NCBI GenBank assembly: GCA_019310245.1
Contig: JAFDER010000002.1
Location: forward strand, 1 to 37,247
DNA: 37,247 nt
Reading direction: 5' to 3'
DNA from: Deltaproteobacteria bacterium
Lineage (GTDB): Bacteria > Myxococcota_A > Polyangia > DRWM01
In this document: positions 8,212 to 15,643 of the stretch, one piece after another
How the letters are laid out: each line of letters begins with the position of its first letter
Position numbering within the stretch: the first letter of the stretch is position 1
Translations under genes and position numbers: made by a program
The notes under the pieces: model-generated
Seen by the model: only the letters and a program-made list of their open reading frames with translations
Databases searched by the model: none
What the model was told of the DNA's origin: nothing

Positions 8212-9393
8212 TCAGGCGTGACGGAGCAGATCCCGGAGCACGCCAGCCATGACGGCCTCGGTGTCGGGCGCCTCGGCGGCGGCGAGCAGACGCCTGACGT
8301 CGTCGATGTGGGCAGGCTCGTCCACCATGGAGCGCACCATCCGGGAGAGCGCCCCGTGCGGGAGCCGCTTGTACCCGGTGCAGTGGGGGTCGTCCTCCTC
8401 GCGGATCAGCCACCCGCAGCCGCTGGACTCGATCTCGAGCGCGTTGGCCAGCTGGTGCTCGTGCGGCAGTCCGAGCTTGGGGATCAGCACAGCGGGCAGG
8501 GAGGCGGCGCGCAGCTCTGCCAGGGTTCCCGCCCCCGTCCTGCAGACGGCGAGATCGGAGGCCGCGTACGCCCCTGCCATGTCCTCGATGTAGGGCAGGG
8601 GATGATACCTCGAGAGGACGTCCCGCTTCAGGCAGACCGAGTCGACGAGCTTGGCCGTGTCCGCCTCGGGATCGTAATCCGCGGAGAAGTAGCGCCCGGT
8701 TCCGTGGATCACGTGCACGTGGCCGGGCCCGAGAATGTCCGGAAGAGCCAGGGCGAGGCCCCTGTTGAGGCTCCTCGCACCGCCAGATCCACCGAACGCG
8801 AGAACCGTGAACGCATCGTCCGGGATGTTCAGGCTCCTCCTGGCGGCGGCCCTGTCGCCCTTTCCTATCCCTTCCCTCACGGGGTAGCCCGTGTGAACCA
8901 CCTTCCCTGCCGGGAAGTACCTGGACGAGCCCTCGAACGAGACGCCCACGCGGTCGGCGAGCCTCCCGGCCACGCGGTTCATGCGTCCCGGAACGGCATT
9001 CTGCTCGTGCACGAAGAGCGCGGGTCGTGCTGCACCGCGCATGGTGGCGGCCGCGAACACGGCCGGAGCGGACGAGAATCCTCCCGTGCTGACGAGGATG
9101 TGCGGCCTGAAGTCGCCCATGATGCGACGGGCTTTCAGCCACCCGCGAGAGAGGGTGGAGACAAAGCCCGGCATCGCGAGAGGGCTGCGGGAAAGTCCGG
9201 TGCCCTCGACGTACTCGATGGGGATCCGCGCCGCGGGAACGATGTGCTCCTCCGCGCGGCCGCGCACGCCGATGAACAGCAGCTCCACGGATCCGAGGCA
9301 GTGCCTCGCGATCTCCGAGATGGCGATGGCGGGGTAGACGTGCCCGCCCGTTCCGCCGCCGGCAAGGACGATGCGCACAGGGCTCACGGTCAT
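8212..9393 (-). CDS. murG: UDP-N-acetylglucosamine--N-acetylmuramyl-(pentapeptide) pyrophosphoryl-undecaprenol GlcNAc transferase
   Basis: VLAGGGTGGHVYPAIAI, HEQNAVPGRMNR, VHTGYPVRE, FGGSGGARSLN, CRTGAGTLAELRAASLPAVLIPKLGLPHEHQLANA: MurG family motifs. Confidence 0.93.
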   Translation of the reverse strand: MTVSPVRIVLAGGGTGGHVYPAIAISEIARHCLGSVELLFIGVRGRAEEHIVPAARIPIEYVEGTGLSRSPLAMPGFVSTLSRGWLKARRIMGDFRPHILVSTGGFSSAPAVFAAATMRGAARPALFVHEQNAVPGRMNRVAGRLADRVGVSFEGSSRYFPAGKVVHTGYPVREGIGKGDRAAARRSLNIPDDAFTVLAFGGSGGARSLNRGLALALPDILGPGHVHVIHGTGRYFSADYDPEADTAKLVDSVCLKRDVLSRYHPLPYIEDMAGAYAASDLAVCRTGAGTLAELRAASLPAVLIPKLGLPHEHQLANALEIESSGCGWLIREEDDPHCTGYKRLPHGALSRMVRSMVDEPAHIDDVRRLLAAAEAPDTEAVMAGVLRDLLRHA

Positions 9394-9399
9394 GGGAGC

Positions 9400-9429
9400 A
9401 GGCTAGGAGATAATAACGTGCGCGGTCAA
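9400..9429 (-). promoter_or_regulatory. Sigma70-like promoter for murG (TTGACC-N18-TAGCCT), -10 6 nt from ATG
   Basis: Reverse strand TTGACC 9429-9424, TAGCCT 9405-9400, ATG at 9393; no SD. Confidence 0.45.
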
Positions 9430-9470
9430 AAAACGGAGACCGGTGAGACCGACCCGGCTCGTCCGGGGAG

Positions 9471-9695
9471 CTACTTCGAGGAACAGCTCGAGCACGCGCT
9501 CGAGGACGAGGAGCAGGACGTGCACGCCGAGGGGCTGCCGGTGCCGCCCGAGCCCGACCAGGAAAACGTGCTCATGAGCCTGTGTGTGCGGGAATCGCTG
9601 CAGGAGGGACAAGGGACCGGATCCTCGCGGTTTCCAAGCACAATCTCCTCGAAACGCTCCCCGCAACCATCACACTGAAACTCGTAGATCGGCAT
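9471..9695 (-). CDS. FmdB-family zinc-ribbon protein with Ser/Cys-rich tail
   Basis: MPIYEFQCDGCGERFEEIVLGNREDPVPCPSCSDSRTHRLMSTFSWSGSGG...CTSCSSSSSACSSCSSK. Confidence 0.93.
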   Translation of the reverse strand: MPIYEFQCDGCGERFEEIVLGNREDPVPCPSCSDSRTHRLMSTFSWSGSGGTGSPSACTSCSSSSSACSSCSSK

Positions 9696-9702
9696 CCTGG
9701 GT

Positions 9703-9732
9703 CCAATATGACGCTGAGGTGGAAAGTGTCAA
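9703..9732 (-). promoter_or_regulatory. Putative fmdB promoter (TTGACA-N18-TATTGG; alternative CATATT with N16)
   Basis: Reverse strand TTGACA 9732-9727; TATTGG 9708-9703; ATG 9695 lies 7 nt downstream. Confidence 0.45.
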
Positions 9733-9747
9733 CCCCCACCTTGACAC
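9726..9747. promoter_or_regulatory. Perfect inverted repeat GTGTCAA-N8-TTGACAC spanning the two divergent -35 boxes of fmdB and lon
   Basis: GTGTCAA 9726-9732, CCCCCACC, TTGACAC 9741-9747. Confidence 0.8.
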
Positions 9748-9769
9748 GGCGATCTCTCGTCCATATTTT
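9741..9769 (+). promoter_or_regulatory. Sigma70-like promoter for lon (TTGACA-N17-TATTTT)
   Basis: TTGACA 9741-9746, TATTTT 9764-9769, lon ATG at 9788. Confidence 0.65.
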
Positions 9770-9787
9770 ATCAGATATCCGGACGCA

Positions 9788-12202
9788 ATGATCATGCCGA
9801 AGACAAAGAAGGAACCTGAGAACGCGGAAGAGCGCCTGCCCATCCTGCCGCTGCGCAACTCCGTGCTCTTTCCACACGCCATCGTCCCGATCGACGTGGG
9901 CCGGGCCAAGAGCGTCAAGCTCATCGAGGAGCTGAGCAAGCAGGAGTCCCAGGTCCTGGGCGTGCTGAGTCAGCGCGACCCGGAGACCAGCGATCCGGCC
10001 TGGAACGAGATGTACCCCGTGGGTACCGTGGCGCGGGTCCTGAAGGTCATCAAGCTCGACCGCGGCGGCTACAGGGTTGTGATCCACGGGATCGTCCGCT
10101 TCTCGACAGTCCGGACGGTGACCACGGATCCTTACCACCAGGCCGTGATCCAGAGGCTGCAGGACAGCCAGTCGCGCGACATCGAGATCGACGCGCTGCT
10201 GGGGTCCATCTTCGACACCCTCGAGCAGGTGGTGGCGCTGCTGCCGAACTTCCCGAGGGACATCGTCGAGAGGCTCCACTCGAGCAAGGACCCCTCCCTG
10301 ATCTGCGACCTGGTGGCCGCGAACATCCCGATCTCCGTCGAGGAGAGGCAGAACATCCTCGAGATGCTGGACATCAAGCCGAGGCTGCGCCTCACCCTCC
10401 AGTTCCTCATGCGCCAGCTGGAGGTGCTGAAGGTGAAGAAGGAGATCTCCTCCATGGTCCAGGAGGAGATGGGCAAGAGCCAGCGCGAGTACTTCCTCAG
10501 ACAGCAGATGAAGGCCATCCGGGACGAGCTCGGAGAGAGCGAGGAGGACGAGGACGACCTGGAGGAGCTGCGACAGAAGATCACGGACGCCGGCCTGCCG
10601 GAAGAGGTGGACAAGGTCGCCCGCAAGCAACTCTCACGCCTCAAGCAGATGCAGCCGTCGAGCGCGGAGTACACCGTGGTGCGCATCTACCTCGACTGGC
10701 TTCTCGAGCTTCCCTGGACGCACGCCACGCAGGACCATCTCAACGTGGCCGAGGCGAGGAAGATCCTCGAGGAGGATCACTACAACCTCAAGAAGGTCCA
10801 GAAGCGCATCCTCGAGTACCTCGCCGTGCGAAAGCTCAAGGAGGACAAGAAGGGACCCATCCTGTGCTTCGTCGGACCGCCGGGAGTGGGAAAGACGAGC
10901 CTGGGCAAGAGCATCGCGCGCGCCATGGGCCGCAACTTCATGCGCATCAGCCTCGGTGGCGTCCGGGACGAGGCGGAGATCCGCGGGCACCGGCGCACGT
11001 ACGTCGGGGCGCTGCCGGGCCGCATCATCCAGTGCATGAAGAAGGCCGGCTCGATCAACCCCGTGTTCATGCTCGACGAGGTCGACAAGCTGGGCACGGA
11101 CTTCAGGGGTGATCCCAGCTCGGCATTGCTCGAGGTGCTCGACCCGGAGCAAAATGACAGCTTCTCCGACCACTACGTGGAGGTGCCGTACGATCTGTCG
11201 CGCGTGCTGTTCATCGGTACGGCCAACGTCCAGGACACGATCCCGCCTCCCCTCCTCGACAGGATGGAGGTCATCGAGATCCCGGGCTACACACGCGAAG
11301 AGAAGAAGAAGATCGCGCGCCAGTTCCTCATCCCCAAGCAGCTGGAGGAACACGGTCTTCACGACTACCGCTTCGAGTGGACCGAAGGTGCGCTGGATCT
11401 CGTCGTCGACTCCTACACGCGCGAATCGGGCGTGCGCAACCTCGAGCGCGAGATCGCCTCGATCTGCCGCCACATCGCCGTCCTCGTTGCCGAGGACGGG
11501 AAGATCCCCGAGACGGTGGACGAGGCGCTCGTCGAGAAGGTGCTCGGCCCCGTCAAGTACTACTCCGAGGTGGCGGAGATGAAGGGTGAGCCCGGCGTGG
11601 CCACCGGCCTGGCCTGGACGCCCACGGGAGGCGACATCCTCTTCATCGAGGCGACGAAGATGCTCGGCAAGGCCAAGCTCAACCTCACGGGCCAGCTCGG
11701 CGACGTCATGAAGGAGAGCGCCCAGGCGGCGCTGAGCTACGTACACGCGAACGCGAAGGAGCTGGGATTCGACGACGAGGTGTTCGAGAAGAACGAATTC
11801 CACATCCACGTCCCGGCAGGGGCGATTCCCAAGGACGGGCCGTCGGCCGGCATCACCATGTACGTGGCCATCGCGTCCCTGCTCATGGGCAGGTCCGTGC
11901 GTCCTGACGTGGCCATGACGGGAGAGATCACGCTCCGTGGGATGGTCCTGCAGGTGGGAGGCATCAAGGAGAAGGTGCTCGCAGCGCACCGCGCGGGCAT
12001 CAAGCGCATCGTCATGCCCAAGCGCAACGAGAAGGACCTCCAGGAGATCCCGAAGGAGATCCGCGAGGAGATGAGCTTCTCCTTCATCAAGCACATGAGC
12101 GACGTCCTCGAGTTCGTTCTCGTGGACGAGGGCGAGGAGAGGATTCCCGGCACCACACCGAGCAAGGACTCCCTGCCACCTCGACCCCAGCCCGCCATCT
12201 AG
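9788..12202 (+). CDS. lon: ATP-dependent protease La (Lon, LonA type)
   Basis: LPILPLRNSVLFPHAIVPIDVG; FVGPPGVGKTSLGKSIARAMGR; RGHRRTYVGALPGRIIQ; DGPSAGITMYVAIASLLMGRSVRPDVAMTGEITLRG. Confidence 0.98.
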   Translation: MIMPKTKKEPENAEERLPILPLRNSVLFPHAIVPIDVGRAKSVKLIEELSKQESQVLGVLSQRDPETSDPAWNEMYPVGTVARVLKVIKLDRGGYRVVIHGIVRFSTVRTVTTDPYHQAVIQRLQDSQSRDIEIDALLGSIFDTLEQVVALLPNFPRDIVERLHSSKDPSLICDLVAANIPISVEERQNILEMLDIKPRLRLTLQFLMRQLEVLKVKKEISSMVQEEMGKSQREYFLRQQMKAIRDELGESEEDEDDLEELRQKITDAGLPEEVDKVARKQLSRLKQMQPSSAEYTVVRIYLDWLLELPWTHATQDHLNVAEARKILEEDHYNLKKVQKRILEYLAVRKLKEDKKGPILCFVGPPGVGKTSLGKSIARAMGRNFMRISLGGVRDEAEIRGHRRTYVGALPGRIIQCMKKAGSINPVFMLDEVDKLGTDFRGDPSSALLEVLDPEQNDSFSDHYVEVPYDLSRVLFIGTANVQDTIPPPLLDRMEVIEIPGYTREEKKKIARQFLIPKQLEEHGLHDYRFEWTEGALDLVVDSYTRESGVRNLEREIASICRHIAVLVAEDGKIPETVDEALVEKVLGPVKYYSEVAEMKGEPGVATGLAWTPTGGDILFIEATKMLGKAKLNLTGQLGDVMKESAQAALSYVHANAKELGFDDEVFEKNEFHIHVPAGAIPKDGPSAGITMYVAIASLLMGRSVRPDVAMTGEITLRGMVLQVGGIKEKVLAAHRAGIKRIVMPKRNEKDLQEIPKEIREEMSFSFIKHMSDVLEFVLVDEGEERIPGTTPSKDSLPPRPQPAI

Positions 12203-12211
12203 GACCGGGCC

Positions 12212-14497
12212 ATGCTCCTCGAAGCGCTCAGGGACTGTGCCCGTCGTCCCGGTTTCTGGCTCTGGAGCATCGCGCAGGTGGCCGGTGCCGTCGTCTGCGC
12301 GGCCGTCGCCATCTCGGCACGGCCCGGGTACGAGTCTTCCCTCGTCCTGGCCCCTGTGGCCGCGCTGGCAGCGGGGATGATCGCGGCGGGGACGGTCGTC
12401 CGGCTCAGGCGGGAGGCAAGCCCCGTCGCGTTCTCCGCGCTCGTGCTGCGCGTCCTCGCGGCCATCGCCCCCGGCCTCGTCGCAAGCCTCGCCGTCCTGC
12501 TCGCGGCCGGATCCGTGCGCGGCCTGTGCGACCCGCTCCAGGGGCTGGGCTTCTTCATCATGGGCCCTGTCTGCTCGGCCCTGGCATCCGCCGCTCTTGC
12601 CAGCGTCATCGCCCTGGCCCTGCCGGGACGCCGCACTGCGTTCGCAGTGCTTGCCGCGGTCCTGGCAGCGAGCCTGGCATGGGACGGCGCGCTCCTCTAC
12701 TACACGCCCCAGGTGTTCGTCTTCGACCACCTGCTCGGCTTCTTCGGAGGCCCTCTCTACGACGAGGCCGTCGGCCTGCAGTGGCGCCACGTCGTCTTCC
12801 GTCTGATCACGGCCGGGAGGATCGCGCCGATGCTCCTTCTCGCCGCCGCGCTCCACGACCCGGACCGCCTGCGCCTCGACACCTCGAGGCTGAGCCGCCG
12901 CACCGCCAGGGCGGCCCTCTCGGCCTGGCTGATCGTCCTGACCGGCACGTTTCTCGCGGAGCCGACCCTGGCCCTGCGCGCGAGCCAGGCGGAGATCGGA
13001 CGCAGGCTGGGAGGCCAGCGCATGACGCGGCATCTCATCATCCACCACCCCGCCGAGCTCGACGACGCACAGGTCTCCTTCCTCGAGGCCGAGGCGGAGC
13101 TCCGGTGGCGCGAGCTCGAGGCGTTCTTCGGCGGCGGTCCCGAGCGCAGGCTGAGCCTGTACTTCTTCCGCAGCGCGGCGGAGATGCGCCGACTGACGGG
13201 AACGGGGCCGACGAACGTGGCCAAGCCGTGGCTCGGGGCCGCGTTCATGGTCTACAGCCGTCCACCGAACAGGGTGCTCAAGCACGAGATGGCCCACCTG
13301 TTTGGCGCAACATGGGGGAGGGGGCCGCTACGCATGCCCGGAAAACTGATGGGGATCCTCGCCGATCCCCTGATCCTCGAGGGAACGGCGGTGGCGGCGG
13401 ACTGGAGCGGCGACCCGCTGGACCCGCACATGCGCAGCGCCGCGATCCTGGAGGCGGGCCTCGTGGAGAATCCAGCCTCGCTCGAGGGGATCGTGGGCTT
13501 CTACACCCACCAGGGAGGCCTGGCCTACGTGATGAGCGGGAGCTTCGTGCGCTTCCTGTGGAGCAATCACGGACCGCAGTCCCTGGCCGCGTGGTACGCC
13601 GGAGGCTCGTTCGAGGAGGCCTTTGGCACGACGCGCTCCGAGGCCTACGAGGCCTGGGTCGACCACCTGGAGGACCTGAGCGTGCCCCGGCCGTGGCTGA
13701 CCGCACTCGAGCGGCGCTATGCCTCGCCTTCCCTCTTCGGCAGGCCGTGCCCGCACCAGGTCGCCCTCCTGCTCGGCGAAGCGGCTCTCGTGCGGGCGCA
13801 GGGTGATGCCGACCTGTCCGGCGAGATCCTCGATCGCGTCTGCGACATCGCCCCGGAGGACAACGCGTTGAAGATCCTCAGGCTCCGTCATCTCGTGTCG
13901 ACGGGAATGCTCGAGCGCGCGCGCACACAGGTGAACGGACTGATGGCCGATACCGCGGCCCTCGGCGGTTTCTACCCCATGGTGCTCGAGCTCGCGGGAG
14001 ACGTGGCGTGGCTCGAGGGGGACGGGGCCGCGGCGACCAGGAGCTACTCCCTCGCACGGGGACTGAGCGCGGAGGACGGACCGGTCCGGATGCTCACCGT
14101 GAAGCTCTGGGCTTCATCGCACCACGAGGCGGGTCACGACGTCCTCGAGTACCTGATCCGGGGCCCCGTCGAGCCCGGGGGGGCGGTGGAGCGTCTCGAG
14201 CGCATCGCGGATCGCACGGACGAGCCCATGGTCCACTACCTGCTCGGAAGGGCGCGCTTCAACGCGGCCAGGTGGAACGAGGCGGCCTCCAGTCTCGAGC
14301 GAGCCCTCGAGGGTCCGCTCGCCGCACCCATCCTCAAGGGCGAGGCCCTGAGGCTGCTCGCCGCAGCGCTGCTCTGGGCCGGTGAGCGCAGGGCATCGCT
14401 CGTCGCCTCTCGGACCCTCGAGAACTTGCCTCCTCCGACGCCCGCGCTGGGATATCATGCACGCGAGCTCAGGGCCCTGGCAGAGGCCGTGAAATGA
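12212..14497 (+). CDS. Polytopic membrane protein with HExxH gluzincin-type (peptidase-MA-like) domain and C-terminal TPR-like region
   Basis: Multiple N-terminal hydrophobic segments; 'RVLKHEMAHLFG...ADPLILEGTAVAADW' gives HExxH (H358-E-M-A-H362) plus E390; helical repeats after that. Starts 9 bp after the lon stop, ends overlapping the obgE start. Confidence 0.78.
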   Translation: MLLEALRDCARRPGFWLWSIAQVAGAVVCAAVAISARPGYESSLVLAPVAALAAGMIAAGTVVRLRREASPVAFSALVLRVLAAIAPGLVASLAVLLAAGSVRGLCDPLQGLGFFIMGPVCSALASAALASVIALALPGRRTAFAVLAAVLAASLAWDGALLYYTPQVFVFDHLLGFFGGPLYDEAVGLQWRHVVFRLITAGRIAPMLLLAAALHDPDRLRLDTSRLSRRTARAALSAWLIVLTGTFLAEPTLALRASQAEIGRRLGGQRMTRHLIIHHPAELDDAQVSFLEAEAELRWRELEAFFGGGPERRLSLYFFRSAAEMRRLTGTGPTNVAKPWLGAAFMVYSRPPNRVLKHEMAHLFGATWGRGPLRMPGKLMGILADPLILEGTAVAADWSGDPLDPHMRSAAILEAGLVENPASLEGIVGFYTHQGGLAYVMSGSFVRFLWSNHGPQSLAAWYAGGSFEEAFGTTRSEAYEAWVDHLEDLSVPRPWLTALERRYASPSLFGRPCPHQVALLLGEAALVRAQGDADLSGEILDRVCDIAPEDNALKILRLRHLVSTGMLERARTQVNGLMADTAALGGFYPMVLELAGDVAWLEGDGAAATRSYSLARGLSAEDGPVRMLTVKLWASSHHEAGHDVLEYLIRGPVEPGGAVERLERIADRTDEPMVHYLLGRARFNAARWNEAASSLERALEGPLAAPILKGEALRLLAAALLWAGERRASLVASRTLENLPPPTPALGYHARELRALAEAVK

Positions 14498-15507
14498 AGT
14501 TCATCGACGAGGTCGAGATCGACGTTGCCGGGGGCGACGGAGGCAATGGCTGCGTGGCATTCCGCCGCGAACGCTACAGGCCCAAGGGCGGACCGGCCGG
14601 CGGAAACGGCGGCCGGGGAGGCAGCATCGTCCTGGAAGCGACCGAGCGCATGGCATCGCTCCTGGACCTGCGCTACCACCCTCACTGGAAGGCGGAGAAG
14701 GGAAGAAACGGACAGGGCAGCGATCGCCACTGCAGGAGCGGAAAGGACGTGATCCTCCACGTGCCCTGCGGCACCGTGATCACGGATGCGGACACGGGCG
14801 ATCAGCTGGCGGACCTGGACCTTCACGGCAAGACCGCGGTGGCCGCACGCGGCGGACGCGGCGGACGCGGCAATCTCCGCTTCAAGTCCGCCACGCGGCA
14901 GACGCCCGACATCGCCGAGCCAGGCGGGGAGGGCGAGAAGAGGCGGCTGAAGCTGGAGCTGAAGCTGATCGCGGACGTCGGCGTACTGGGCTTTCCGAAC
15001 CTGGGCAAGTCCACCCTGGTGCGCCGGGTCTCGGCGGCCCGTCCGCGCGTCGCGGACTACCCCTTCACGACTCTCGTCCCCTCCCCCGGCGTCGTCAGGC
15101 TCGACGACGTGCGCGAATTCGTGATCGCGGACATGCCGGGGCTCGTCGAGGGTGCGAGCAACGGAGTGGGCCTGGGCATCCGGTTCCTCAAGCACGTGGA
15201 GCGCACGCGCGTGCTCTGTCACCTCGTCACGGTCGGGCGGGAGCCCGGATCGGACCCAGTGCGGGACTACCGGATCATCAACGATGAGCTGGCCGGATTC
15301 TCCTCGGCGCTCGCGGACAGGCCGCAGGTCGTGGCGGTCAACAAGGTGGATCTTGGCGACGTTCGCGAGGCGCTGCCGGAGACGTGCCGCCGCCTCGAGG
15401 AGGCGGGGGCGCAGCGGGTTCTCGCCGTGTCCGCCGCAACGGGCGAGGGAGTCACGGAGCTCCTCGAGGAGCTCTGGTCGGTCCTGTCCGACACCGGCGA
15501 CGGCTGA
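14494..15507 (+). CDS. obgE: GTPase Obg/CgtA
   Basis: MKFIDEVEIDVAGGDGGNGCVAFRRERYRPKGGPAGGNGGRGGSI (Obg fold); GFPNLGKSTLVRRVSAARPRVADYPFTTLVPSPGVV; ADMPGLVEGAS. Confidence 0.97.
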   Translation: MKFIDEVEIDVAGGDGGNGCVAFRRERYRPKGGPAGGNGGRGGSIVLEATERMASLLDLRYHPHWKAEKGRNGQGSDRHCRSGKDVILHVPCGTVITDADTGDQLADLDLHGKTAVAARGGRGGRGNLRFKSATRQTPDIAEPGGEGEKRRLKLELKLIADVGVLGFPNLGKSTLVRRVSAARPRVADYPFTTLVPSPGVVRLDDVREFVIADMPGLVEGASNGVGLGIRFLKHVERTRVLCHLVTVGREPGSDPVRDYRIINDELAGFSSALADRPQVVAVNKVDLGDVREALPETCRRLEEAGAQRVLAVSAATGEGVTELLEELWSVLSDTGDG

Positions 15508-15598
15508 ATACGTCCTCGTCGGTCCGCTACACTCAGCATGTGAGCCGCGAACAACGTCCACGGCGGGATGACGCTCACTTCGCCCCGCGCCAATCACG

Positions 15599-15612
15599 CC
15601 CTGACAACAGGG
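15599..15612. terminator. Short hairpin CCCTG-ACAA-CAGGG between convergent obgE and carB; possible weak terminator
   Basis: 5-bp perfect stem, 4-nt loop, flanking partial extension; no T-tract. Confidence 0.25.
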
Positions 15613-15643
15613 TGCCGCGGACCCATGCAAACGTTTCAGGCGA

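Noticed and set aside
8063-9142. 359-aa minus-strand ORF overlapping murG in another frame
   Set aside because: murG is intact with all motifs. The extension past 8212 into AT-rich DNA is coincidental read-through, not a frameshifted gene.
8212-9393. murG as evidence of a division and cell-wall (dcw) cluster
   Set aside because: No mraY, murC/D/E/F, ftsW or ftsZ nearby in the window; it is an isolated murG.
10634-13297. 887-aa minus-strand ORF antisense to lon and the metalloprotease gene
   Set aside because: Lies entirely opposite confidently identified genes. Composition is the mirrored codon-bias artefact (Arg/His/Glu/Leu-rich, no domain) typical of high-GC DNA.
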